5,746 bases of DNA from positions 1 to 5,746 of the forward strand of contig JAUMXD010000086.1 of NCBI GenBank assembly GCA_030529305.1. Direction: 5' to 3'. The stretch's first letter is position 1. Each line of letters starts with the position of its first letter. The notes under the pieces were generated by a model that was given only the letters and a program-made list of their open reading frames with translations, searched no databases and had not been told where the DNA came from. The translations under genes were made by a program, and so were the position numbers. This document shows, piece after piece, positions 1 to 5,311 of the stretch. The stretch comes from Allobrachymonas sp. (lineage in GTDB: Bacteria; Pseudomonadota; Gammaproteobacteria; Burkholderiales; Burkholderiaceae).

Positions 1-135
1 CAGCGTGTGCGTGCCGGTGGGCACACAGGCCGCGGCCTGCACGGGGCGCGGGTCGAAGCCCTGGGTGTAGAGCATGTCGGCCAGGGTCAGGGTGGGCGGG
101 GCAGGGTGTGGCATGCGATGGGTGGGTGTTGACAT
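1..135 (-). CDS. 5' end of a gene running off the left edge; possibly an RsuA-type rRNA pseudouridine synthase
   Basis: The reverse strand is open from an ATG at 135-133 to the window edge, giving 45 codons. Residues 15-27 read TLTLADMLYTQGF, which resembles the start of the S4 domain in RsuA-family pseudouridine synthases, where the text normally continues G-T-R-R plus a cysteine. These enzymes isomerise a uridine in rRNA. Here the frame continues D-P-R-P-V-Q-A-A-A-C instead. One extra G after the GGC-TTC-G codons (near plus position 54) would restore G-F-G-T-R, so a frameshift, a sequencing error or simple coincidence are all possible. A second ATG at 114-112 (residue 8) could be the true start; the bases upstream of 135 are A-rich with only a weak Shine-Dalgarno. 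That a coding region starts here is likely; the family assignment is tentative because only the first 27 residues support it. Confidence 0.4.
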   Translation of the reverse strand, partial: MSTPTHRMPHPAPPTLTLADMLYTQGFDPRPVQAAACVPTGTHTL

Positions 136-233
136 TTCTTTTTCGATCTTGCCGACTTCTTTTGGGTTTGAATCAAATCATGAAACATGCTCAACACAGC
201 TGATGCACAACCTGGCACTCAGCGGAGCTATTC

Positions 234-365
234 ATGCGGCGTTATCCACGCCTCTTGCTCAACAAGCCAGTGTTTCCAGCCGAACTTGCCCCAAATATTA
301 TTGATCGGGCATTGCGCGGCAGCACCATCACAGACGCAGCCACTCTTTCTTTGAACAGCCCTTAA
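234..365 (+). CDS. Candidate small ORF, 43 residues, unknown function
   Basis: An ATG at 234 opens a 43-codon frame ending in TAA at 363-365. A GGAG ribosome-binding sequence sits six bases before the ATG, which is a good match and spacing and the main reason to list it. The product starts MRRYPRLLLNKPVFPAELAP and continues with a mixed, plausible composition (I, D, R, T, A, L) without long low-complexity runs. No signal peptide, membrane helix or known domain is evident. It lies alone in a less GC-rich gap, upstream of and divergent from the gene fragment at the left edge. No convincing promoter was found: a TTGACA at 129-134 has no matching -10 box. It may be a real small protein, a remnant of a larger gene, or chance; I do not recognise it. 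Confidence 0.3.
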   Translation: MRRYPRLLLNKPVFPAELAPNIIDRALRGSTITDAATLSLNSP

Positions 366-612
366 GTTCTTTTTGCAATCAATACTACCCGTAGGCCAAG
401 CGCATTGTGCAAGCAGTGGCGCATTGAATAACTACTACACGAAACTAATACACGGGCGCAACGCATACGCGTGAAGTGGCTGCATGCGCCGATCGCACAG
501 TTGGCTTTTGCAAAAGGGGGCATCAAATAGGCTGGCCGCATACAAGCCCGGAAAAAGCAAATCCCGCCAGCGCCTTCAACAAGCCTGCCGCCAACAGACG
601 AGACGCCTAAAC
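366..612. other. Intergenic stretch without a recognisable gene
   Basis: This region lies downstream of the methyltransferase gene on the reverse strand. It holds two pairs of short direct repeats (400-454) and a perfect 12-base palindrome CTTTTGCAAAAG at 505-516. No stem followed by a T-run is visible on the reverse strand, so no intrinsic terminator for the methyltransferase operon could be identified. A reverse-strand frame from 616 to 362 overlaps the methyltransferase stop codon, but its Cys/Met-rich, patternless translation does not look like a protein. Confidence 0.5.
400..454. repeat. Two pairs of short direct repeats
   Basis: GCGCATTG occurs at 400-407 and again at 419-426 (period 19). 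Immediately after, ACTACTACACG at 431-441 is echoed by ACTAATACACG at 444-454 (10 of 11 identical, period 13). Two adjacent repeat pairs in a non-coding AT-leaning patch could be protein-binding sites, but repeats this short can arise by chance and no regulator is implied. Confidence 0.3.
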
Positions 613-1404
613 TCATTCGCCATCGCTGGCCAAGCCAAATATCGCAGGCAACTGTTTGAGATCTGCGGCCAGATTCTGCTCGCTCCAGGTTTTGACGGAG
701 CGGGTCAGCACCCGGCCTTGCGGCAGCGTCAGGCCGCTGGCCACGCAGAGCAAGGTGGTGGGGCGCAGCACCTGCAGCGCGTGCTGCAACAGGGCCTGGT
801 TGCGGTAGGGCGTTTCAATCCACCATTGCGATTGGCCCGTGGCAATGGCTGTGCGCTCCAGTTCTTGCAGACGCTTGGCGCGTGCTGCTGCATCTTGCGG
901 CAGATAGCCGTGAAAGGCAAAGTGTTGCCCGTTCAAGCCGCTGGCGGCCAGCGCCAGCAAGATGGACGATGGCCCCACCAGCGGCACCACGGGAATGCGC
1001 AGCGCGTGCGCGGCCCGCACCAGCGATGCGCCGGGGTCGGCCACGGCGGGCATGCCCGCTTCGCTGGCCAGTGCCATGTCTTGCCCTTGCAGGGCAGGGG
1101 CCAGCAAAGTGCGCGCCACGGGCATATCCGGTGCGCCGCGATGGTCGCCTTTTTTGTGCCAAGCACGGGGAATTTCTTGAATATCCAGGCTTTGCAGGGG
1201 CTGCGCCAAAGGCTGCACCGCGTGCACGCGCTTGAGCAAGGCGCGCAGCGTGCGCGCGTTTTCGCACACCCAATGCGGCAAGCGGGCCATGTGCTGCAAG
1301 GTGGCTTGCGGCAGCACATCGCTCACGGGTGGCAAGGGCTCAGCGCCGTCACAGCCAAAGTCCAGCGGAGCGGGCACCAGGTAGAGCGTGCCGGGCGTCG
1401 TCAT
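613..1404 (-). CDS. RsmI-like SAM-dependent methyltransferase (tetrapyrrole methylase fold)
   Basis: The 263-residue product belongs to the RsmI/YraL family of S-adenosylmethionine methyltransferases; RsmI itself 2'-O-methylates C1402 of 16S rRNA. Visible family motifs are the N-terminal strand G-T-L-Y-L-V-P-A-P-L (5-14), SEAGMPAVADPG (114-125, equivalent to the SDAGTPxISDPG loop of RsmI), VVPLVGPSSILLALAASG (139-156), FHGYLP (164-169) and ETPYRN (197-202). It is somewhat shorter than RsmI, and its N-terminal third replaces the usual ATPIGN segment with APLDFG, so it is probably a paralogue with an unproven substrate rather than RsmI. The start ATG overlaps the stop of the upstream maf-type gene as ATGA, and an AAGGAG lies five bases before it, so translation is probably coupled. 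Family confidence is high; exact substrate is unknown. Confidence 0.9.
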   Translation of the reverse strand: MTTPGTLYLVPAPLDFGCDGAEPLPPVSDVLPQATLQHMARLPHWVCENARTLRALLKRVHAVQPLAQPLQSLDIQEIPRAWHKKGDHRGAPDMPVARTLLAPALQGQDMALASEAGMPAVADPGASLVRAAHALRIPVVPLVGPSSILLALAASGLNGQHFAFHGYLPQDAAARAKRLQELERTAIATGQSQWWIETPYRNQALLQHALQVLRPTTLLCVASGLTLPQGRVLTRSVKTWSEQNLAADLKQLPAIFGLASDGE

Positions 1405-2069
1405 GCGGGCTCCTTGGGCGCAAGCGCTGGGGGCAACAGTCGCACGCCCGCCGCGCGCAGCAGGGTGCAGGTGCGCATCAGCGGCAGGCCGATGAGCGCA
1501 GTCGGGTCGTCGTTGTCGATGCTGGCCATCAGCACAATGCCTAGCCCTTCGCTCTTGATGCTGCCTGCGCAGTCGTACGGTTGCTCGGCCTGCAAATAGG
1601 CTTCAATGGCCGCGTCGCTCATGCCGTCAGCCGCGCTGCGAAAGCAGGTGCGAATAGTGGCGATATCCGTCAGGGCCAAGCCCGCGTCTTGCCGCACCAC
1701 AGCCACAGCGGTGTGAAACAGCACGGTTTGCCCGCGCTGGCGCTGCAGTTGCGCAAAGGCTTTTTCGTGGCTGTGCGGCTTGCCCAGCGGCTCGCCCTGC
1801 AAATCGGCCACCTGGTCAGACCCGATCACAACCGCACCCGGATGCAAACACGCCACGGCCTGCGCTTTGGCCAAGGCCAAGCGCTGTGCCAGATCGGCAG
1901 GCGCCTCGCCCGGCAAGCGGCTTTCGTCCACCGCCGGAGCCACGCAGCTAAAAGGCAGGCGCAAACGCGCCAGCAATTCGCGCCGATAGGGCGAGGTGGA
2001 AGCCAAAATCAATGGGGGCGCTGATGAAGGCCTTGCTGCGCCCGCAGCAGCTGAATCAGAAAAAGACAT
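1401..2069 (-). CDS. yceF: Maf/YceF-type nucleotide pyrophosphatase (probable m7GTP pyrophosphatase)
   Basis: Maf proteins hydrolyse non-canonical nucleoside triphosphates to monophosphates; the YceF branch prefers 7-methyl-GTP and is thought to keep damaged nucleotides out of nucleic acids. The 222-residue product, read from the ATG at 2069, shows LILASTSPYRRELL (20-33), the acidic P-A-V-D-E (45-49), VIGSDQV with the likely catalytic Asp85 (81-87), LGKP (95-98), YDCAGSIKSEGLGI (165-178) and DPTALIGLPL (188-197). The last two match YceF better than the UTP/dTTP-type YhdE. The frame extends back to 2189, but those 40 residues precede the normal family N-terminus, so I reject them. A leader of about 19 residues before the first strand remains and is longer than in E. 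coli YceF. The gene heads a two-gene operon with the methyltransferase and diverges from yceD, as yceF does in E. coli. Confidence 0.92.
   Translation of the reverse strand: MSFSDSAAAGAARPSSAPPLILASTSPYRRELLARLRLPFSCVAPAVDESRLPGEAPADLAQRLALAKAQAVACLHPGAVVIGSDQVADLQGEPLGKPHSHEKAFAQLQRQRGQTVLFHTAVAVVRQDAGLALTDIATIRTCFRSAADGMSDAAIEAYLQAEQPYDCAGSIKSEGLGIVLMASIDNDDPTALIGLPLMRTCTLLRAAGVRLLPPALAPKEPA
1410..1415 (-). promoter_or_regulatory. Ribosome-binding site of the RsmI-like methyltransferase gene
   Basis: On the reverse strand AAGGAG lies five bases before the ATG at 1404-1402, inside the end of the maf-type gene. It supports this start and shows that the downstream gene can be initiated in its own right as well as by coupling through the ATGA overlap. 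Confidence 0.75.
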
Positions 2070-2289
2070 GGCGCCTGCCAATAAAACGATGCCAAACAAA
2101 GAAAGAAGCGCATTGTCGCGCAATGTCGCCCAGCCGCGCGCTGGCATGCCGCTGCCAGTGAGCAAGCAGCGCCGCGCGGCATGCGTCAATCAACGTGATT
2201 ACGAAGCAAGAGCCAAGCCATGACGCCGCATGGCACGGCCCCGCGCGATGTGCACCCTGTGCTACACCCTGTGCCAAGCCGCAGGAAAT

Positions 2290-2312
2290 TTCATCCTTGC
2301 ATCCTTGATGAA
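2290..2312. repeat. Inverted repeat with 11-base spacer, overlapping a tandem octamer
   Basis: TTCATC at 2290-2295 and GATGAA at 2307-2312 form a six-base inverted repeat. The same stretch contains CATCCTTG twice in tandem (2292-2299 and 2300-2307). The spacing would suit a dimeric DNA-binding protein on one face of the helix, and the position, about 200 bases before yceD, is in the divergent promoter region. No specific regulator can be named. Confidence 0.25.
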
Positions 2313-2473
2313 CAGGCGCTGCGATCCAAGCACTCGTGTGCGAAGCATGCGCCGCCTCTTGGCGCTGCGGCCACGGCACCCCTCACCCACGCGGTACTAC
2401 CGTAGCCACGTCCCGCGCCCTGGCGTTTGCCGATGATGGGCCGATGCCTCATAGCGCTTCTTGCCCCGCCTTT

Positions 2474-2503
2474 TTTCCAAATCGCCGCAACAAGCCCTAC
2501 ACT
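2474..2503 (+). promoter_or_regulatory. Weak candidate promoter of yceD
   Basis: TTTCCA (2474-2479, 4 of 6 with TTGACA) and TACACT (2498-2503, 4 of 6 with TATAAT) are separated by 18 bases. If used, transcription would begin at about 2510-2511, directly at the yceD ATG. Both boxes are imperfect, so this is only a candidate. Confidence 0.22.
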
Positions 2504-2510
2504 GCCCACC

Positions 2511-3074
2511 ATGAATCCGCAAAACCCTCAGTCCCCTTCCGCCTTTGAACACGATCCGCGCCGCCTGCCCATTGCCACTTTGGCTGATGCGGGCGCTGCG
2601 CTGCAAGGCCAAACGCCTTTGCACGAATTGCCGCGCCTGGCCAGTGCCTGCGCGGCTAGTGTTGGCGACACCCTCATCAGCTGGCAAGCGCAGTGCAGCA
2701 CGCGCCAGCCCCCCGGCCAAAGCCAAGAGGTGTGGCTGGAATTGCAGGCCGAAGTGCCGCTCACGCTCGAATGCCAGCGCTGCCTGCAAGCCATGCCCGA
2801 GCCCCTGCAGGTGCAGCGCGCCTTTCGCTTCGCGCCAGACGAGGCCACCGCCGCGCGGCTGGATGAAGAACTGGAAGAAGACGTGCTCGTGATCAGCCGC
2901 CACTTCGATTTGCTGGAACTGATCGAAGACGAGCTCATCATGGCCCTGCCTTTTGCGCCGCGCCATGCCGACTGCCAACCTGCCGCCAGCCTGCAAGACG
3001 ACAGCGTGCGCATCGACGAGCAGCCGCACCCCTTCGCCGTGCTGCAACAACTCAAAAACAAGCCGCCGCAATAA
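2511..3074 (+). CDS. yceD: YceD/DUF177 family protein, linked to 23S rRNA and ribosome maturation
   Basis: The 187-residue product matches the YceD (DUF177) family, which is linked to accumulation or processing of 23S rRNA. Its hallmarks are present: the LTLECQRC motif with a C-x-x-C pair (Cys88, Cys91), the acidic block RLDEELEEDVLVI (116-128), the DLLELIEDELIMALPFAPRH helix-turn segment (133-152) followed by Cys155, and the C-terminal HPFAVLQQL (173-181), normally NPFAVL. The ATG at 2511 is chosen because the frame upstream (to 2427) has no family resemblance. No Shine-Dalgarno precedes it. The length is a little above the E. coli protein (about 173). In E. coli and most proteobacteria yceD is followed at once by rpmF; here rpmF is absent from the following 350 bases, which is the main oddity. 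Confidence 0.92.
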   Translation: MNPQNPQSPSAFEHDPRRLPIATLADAGAALQGQTPLHELPRLASACAASVGDTLISWQAQCSTRQPPGQSQEVWLELQAEVPLTLECQRCLQAMPEPLQVQRAFRFAPDEATAARLDEELEEDVLVISRHFDLLELIEDELIMALPFAPRHADCQPAASLQDDSVRIDEQPHPFAVLQQLKNKPPQ

Positions 3075-3376
3075 GTCAAGTGGTGCCTGCTGCGCAGTCA
3101 AAAAGCGAACCCCAATCACGCTGGATGCCGTAATCAGCTGCCACACAGATCAGGAGATCAGGGCCACGCGGCGCAGTTACGCTGTGGCCGTGCAAGGTCT
3201 GCGTCGCTCACATACCCCATTCAATTGCGCCAGCCACCTTTCACATCAAGCACCCGCTGGCTACCTGCCTGAACGGTGTACGCAGCCCATCCGTTTGGGT
3301 GAAGGCAAGCGCTGCACAAAGCGCATGCTCAGCCCCTTGAAACGCGCCTGCTGTGCCATACTTGCCCTCATCTTCT
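3075..3376. other. 302-base stretch after yceD with no gene; expected place of rpmF
   Basis: This is where a short rpmF gene would be expected. I read the forward frames and see no bL32 signature (the K/S/R-rich N-terminus, the R-R-S-H or R-S-H-N motif, or the Y-x-G-R-x-V tail). The frame continuous with nfeD is open through here but its translation is Cys/Arg/Ser-rich and patternless until residue M at 3427. A tandem GATCAGG pair lies at 3148-3162. A TTGAAA at 3337-3342 has only a poor -10 (CATACT, 14-base spacing), so no promoter is claimed. Confidence 0.6.
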
Positions 3377-3400
3377 GCTGGCTTGTAAAGCCAGCTTTTT
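3377..3400 (+). terminator. Intrinsic terminator between yceD and nfeD
   Basis: GCTGGCTT (3377-3384) pairs perfectly with AAGCCAGC (3388-3395) around the loop GTA and is followed directly by five T residues. This is an eight-base-pair stem with a textbook T-run on the plus strand. It would end the yceD transcript. It lies only 11 bases before the AGGAGG of nfeD, leaving no room for a complete nfeD promoter between the two, so it may also act as a leader (attenuator-like) terminator for the nfeD operon. Confidence 0.85.
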
Positions 3401-3411
3401 CAACCCAAAAC

Positions 3412-3417
3412 AGGAGG
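3412..3417 (+). promoter_or_regulatory. Strong ribosome-binding site of nfeD
   Basis: A perfect AGGAGG nine bases before the ATG at 3427 fixes the nfeD start and rules out the long upstream extension of the same reading frame, back to 2953. Confidence 0.85.
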
Positions 3418-3426
3418 AAAGCACGG

Positions 3427-3897
3427 ATGCATGAAGCAATGTTTTGGTGGGTTGCCGCCGGCGTACTGGTCGGCGCTGAAATGTTCACCGGCACGGTGTA
3501 TCTGCTGGTGATTGCGCTGGGCGCAGCCGCAGGCGCTGTGGCCGCCCACCTGGGGCTGAACCCCACGCTGCAAATGACCATTGCTTCAGCCGTGGGCATG
3601 GTCGGCGTGCTGATCTGGTACCTGTGGTGCAGCCGCAAAAAGCCAGCACAACTCGCCCAGCTGGCGGCAGACGCTGCCCCCAACGCCACCTTCAACCGGC
3701 TGGATATTGGCGGCACCGTGCTGGTGCAAACCTGGCTGCGCGACGGCACCACCAACGTGTCGTACCGCGGTGCGGTCTGGAGCGCCATTGCGGCCGACCC
3801 AGCCGCCCCGCAGCAGCCCGGCCGGCATGTGGTGATCGACATTCGCCATAACCAGTTGGTGTTGCAGGCCGAAGCGCCGCCCGCCCCTTCGGTTTGA
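3427..3897 (+). CDS. Short NfeD family membrane protein
   Basis: NfeD proteins are inner-membrane partners of SPFH (stomatin-like) proteins and are thought to help organise membrane microdomains. The 156-residue product has the short-form layout without the ClpP-like protease domain: a hydrophobic N-terminal block (about 6-40, two helices, with the A-E-M-F-T-G turn at 17-22), a further helix (about 47-68), a basic C-S-R-K-K stop (68-72), a linker, then a soluble OB-fold-like domain (about 90-147) containing IGGTVLV, YRGAVWSA and GRHVVIDIRHNQLVLQ. The last matches the family's C-terminal V-x-x-V-x-G-x-x-L-x-V pattern in outline. It is followed 86 bases later by its SPFH partner on the same strand, the usual operon pairing; no promoter or terminator is evident between them. 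Confidence 0.9.
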   Translation: MHEAMFWWVAAGVLVGAEMFTGTVYLLVIALGAAAGAVAAHLGLNPTLQMTIASAVGMVGVLIWYLWCSRKKPAQLAQLAADAAPNATFNRLDIGGTVLVQTWLRDGTTNVSYRGAVWSAIAADPAAPQQPGRHVVIDIRHNQLVLQAEAPPAPSV

Positions 3898-3968
3898 TGC
3901 CTGGCTTGATCAACCTGGATACCTTAACGCGGCAAACGCTTTCTTTTTTGAAACAAGCTCTCTCTTGG

Positions 3969-3975
3969 AAAGGAG
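3969..3975 (+). promoter_or_regulatory. Ribosome-binding site fixing a GTG start for the SPFH gene
   Basis: AAAGGAG lies eight bases before GTG at 3984. The TTG/ATG codons near 3894-3899, which overlap the nfeD stop, lack comparable spacing and would add 30 non-family residues, so GTG is the preferred start. Confidence 0.8.
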
Positions 3976-3983
3976 TGGATCAC

Positions 3984-4910
3984 GTGAACTCTCTGTTTTA
4001 TGTCCTCGTGCTGGCGGTGGTGGTGGTTCTGTTCATCACCCAAACCGTCAAGGTCGTGCCCCAGCAAAGCGCCTGGGTGGTTGAACGCTTGGGCAAATAC
4101 CACGCCACGCTCAACCCGGGGCTGAACTTTCTGGTGCCTTTCATCGACAAGGTGGCCTACCGCCACAGCCTGAAAGAAATCCCGCTGGACGTGCCCAGCC
4201 AGATCTGTATCACGCGCGACAACACGCAGCTGCAGGTGGATGGCATTTTGTACTTTCAAGTGACCGACGCCATGCGCGCCAGCTACGGCTCCAGCAACTA
4301 CGTGATGGCGATTACGCAGCTGGCGCAAACCACGCTGCGTTCGGTCATCGGCCGCCTGGAGCTGGACCGCACTTTTGAAGAGCGCGATTCAATCAACGCT
4401 CAGGTCGTCAACGCCATTGACGAAGCCGCGCTCAACTGGGGCGTGAAAGTGCTGCGCTACGAAATCAAGGATTTGACGCCACCGGCCGACATCCTGCGCG
4501 CCATGCAGGCGCAGATCACAGCCGAGCGCGAAAAGCGCGCGGTGATTGCCACTTCCGAAGGCAAGCGCCAGGAACAGATCAACCTGGCCGAGGGCCAGAA
4601 GCAGGCCGCCATCGCCAAATCCGAAGGCGAGCAGCAGGCGCAAATTAACAACGCGCAAGGTGAAGCCGCCGCCATCCTGGCCGTGGCCGAAGCCACCGCG
4701 CAAGCGCTGGAGCGCGTGGGCCAGGCCATTCGCCAACCCGGCGGCGAGCAGGCCGTGCAACTCAAAGTGGCCGAGCGCGCGGTGGAAGCCTATGGCAAGC
4801 TTGCGCAAGACGCTTCGACCACGCTCGTGGTGCCATCGAACATGACGGAAGTCTCGACCCTGATTGCCTCGGCCATGAAGATGGTGCAAGCGCAGCGGCC
4901 GAATCTGTAA
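3984..4910 (+). CDS. qmcA: QmcA/paraslipin-type SPFH domain protein
   Basis: This is a stomatin/prohibitin-like scaffold protein of the inner membrane, related to E. coli QmcA (about 305 residues); the product is 308 residues from the GTG start. Visible parts are an N-terminal membrane anchor (about 3-20, V/L-rich); the SPFH domain starting at VKVVPQQSAWVVERLGKYH (22-40) with L-N-P-G-L-N-F-L-V-P-F and the VPSQ-x-C-I-T-R-D-N segment (70-80); YFQVTD (90-95) and LRSVIGRLELD (118-128); then the coiled-coil region and the conserved LVVPSNMTEV near the C-terminus (281-290). Residues 180-234 form five 11-residue repeats (for example SEGKRQEQINL, AEGQKQAAIAK), the E/A/Q-rich stalk typical of SPFH proteins. 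It is co-oriented with nfeD and followed by an intrinsic terminator, so the two genes form the operon. Its likely role is membrane-domain organisation and protein quality control with NfeD and membrane proteases. Confidence 0.95.
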   Translation: MNSLFYVLVLAVVVVLFITQTVKVVPQQSAWVVERLGKYHATLNPGLNFLVPFIDKVAYRHSLKEIPLDVPSQICITRDNTQLQVDGILYFQVTDAMRASYGSSNYVMAITQLAQTTLRSVIGRLELDRTFEERDSINAQVVNAIDEAALNWGVKVLRYEIKDLTPPADILRAMQAQITAEREKRAVIATSEGKRQEQINLAEGQKQAAIAKSEGEQQAQINNAQGEAAAILAVAEATAQALERVGQAIRQPGGEQAVQLKVAERAVEAYGKLAQDASTTLVVPSNMTEVSTLIASAMKMVQAQRPNL

Positions 4911-4938
4911 AGCTGTCCAGCCTAACAGCTGCCGCGCC

Positions 4939-4959
4939 TTTCAGGCAGGCTGCCTGAGA
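4939..4959. repeat. Hairpin just after the SPFH gene
   Basis: TCAGGCA and TGCCTGA (4941-4957) form a perfect seven-base stem around GGC, extendable to nine pairs with one G-U. There is no T-run after it, so it is not an intrinsic terminator by itself; it may protect the 3' end of the transcript from exonucleases or assist the terminator 38 bases further on. Confidence 0.5.
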
Positions 4960-4996
4960 CAGGCGGCAACAGGCAGTTGCAGATGACCCAACAAGC

Positions 4997-5027
4997 AAAA
5001 ACCGCAGCCCTGCGCTGCGGTTTTTTT
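4997..5027 (+). terminator. Intrinsic terminator of the nfeD-qmcA operon
   Basis: CCGCAG (5002-5007) pairs with CTGCGG (5015-5020) around a seven-base loop, flanked by five A residues before and seven T residues after, which extend the stem and supply the T-run. The symmetric A/T flanks mean it could also work for transcription from the right, though no reverse-strand gene is seen there. Confidence 0.9.
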
Positions 5028-5051
5028 ATAGGGGCTTGGGCCGAATGCGCA

Positions 5052-5086
5052 TGGTTTGAACGCGCCAACTGGCATGCTTCAAACCA
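5052..5086. repeat. Nine-base inverted repeat with 17-base spacer
   Basis: TGGTTTGAA (5052-5060) and TTCAAACCA (5078-5086) are perfect inverted copies. The spacer itself holds the small stem GCCA-AC-TGGC (5064-5073), so the whole could fold as a nested hairpin or present two binding half-sites. It ends only three bases before the next, stronger hairpin. Confidence 0.55.
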
Positions 5087-5089
5087 CCT

Positions 5090-5128
5090 TTGCAAGGCTT
5101 TTGCATTGTGGCTGCAAGAGCCTTGCAA
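5090..5128. repeat. Long hairpin, 16-base-pair stem and seven-base loop
   Basis: TTGCAAGGCTTTTGCA (5090-5105) and TGCAAGAGCCTTGCAA (5113-5128) are inverted copies differing at one position that forms a G-U pair in RNA, around the loop TTGTGGC. No T-run follows, so it is not a standard terminator. It could be a structured RNA element, a REP-like repeat unit or a remnant of a small non-autonomous element. Confidence 0.65.
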
Positions 5129-5203
5129 TTGCGCTGCCTGGCAAGCAATCAAACACAAGCCCGTTCAGCGGCAGCGCTGCTACACGTGCATCCTGCCTCC
5201 GCC

Positions 5204-5221
5204 TGCGGCCTGCCTGCCGCA
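5204..5221. repeat. Short GC-rich hairpin
   Basis: TGCGGC (5204-5209) and GCCGCA (5216-5221) form a six-base stem around CTGCCT. In this GC-rich setting it is weak evidence alone, but it belongs to the cluster of stems in this gap. Confidence 0.3.
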
Positions 5222-5311
5222 AACAGCTGGCACCGTAAGAAGGAAGTATCTCCACGCTTGCGCCGGCCAAAGGGCGCATCAGCGACGCTTTGGCAGTTCA
5301 GCATCCCCGGG

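Larger units (their letters stand above)
2070..2510. other. Divergent intergenic region between the maf-type gene and yceD
   Basis: No gene is supported here; the open frames on both strands have patternless Cys/Arg/His-rich translations. The region must contain the promoters for both operons. It holds several short symmetric elements: CATTG/CAATG with a five-base centre (2111-2125), CTGGCA/TGCCAG with a six-base loop (2141-2158), TTCATC/GATGAA with an 11-base spacer (2290-2312), and CGGTA/TACCG around one base (2392-2402). It also holds two direct repeats, CACCCTGTGC at 2253 and 2265, and CATCCTTG twice in tandem (2292-2307). None corresponds to an operator I recognise. Confidence 0.6.

Noticed and set aside
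129..134. Perfect TTGACA on the plus strand
   Set aside because: No TATAAT-like box at 16-18 bases; it also lies in the start codon area of the reverse-strand gene.
242..250. TTATCCACG, close to a DnaA box
   Set aside because: A single near-match with no cluster, no AT-rich unwinding element and no dnaA/dnaN nearby is not an origin.
353..373. GAAC/GTTC stem followed by five T residues after the small ORF
   Set aside because: A four-base stem with a nine-base loop is too weak for an intrinsic terminator.
362..616. Reverse-strand frame of 84 codons whose ATG overlaps the methyltransferase stop as ATGA
   Set aside because: The overlap looks like coupling, but the product is Cys/Met/Arg-rich with no domain pattern and no ribosome-binding site of note.
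484..1599. Long plus-strand open frame (371 codons) opposite the methyltransferase and maf-type genes
   Set aside because: Its translation is Q/R/H/G-rich and patternless, as expected opposite GC-rich genes, while the reverse strand encodes two well-recognised families.
2070..2189. Forty-residue N-terminal extension of the Maf-type protein with a hydrophobic stretch
   Set aside because: It precedes the normal family N-terminus, lies in the promoter region and contains hairpin-like sequences; the ATG at 2069 is a better start.
2397..3146. Reverse-strand frame of 249 codons opposite yceD
   Set aside because: It is a shadow of yceD; the plus-strand frame carries the YceD motifs.
2953..3426. 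Upstream extension of the nfeD frame, including a signal-like stretch just before the AGGAGG
   Set aside because: It overlaps yceD and runs through an intrinsic terminator, and the strong AGGAGG fixes the start at 3427.
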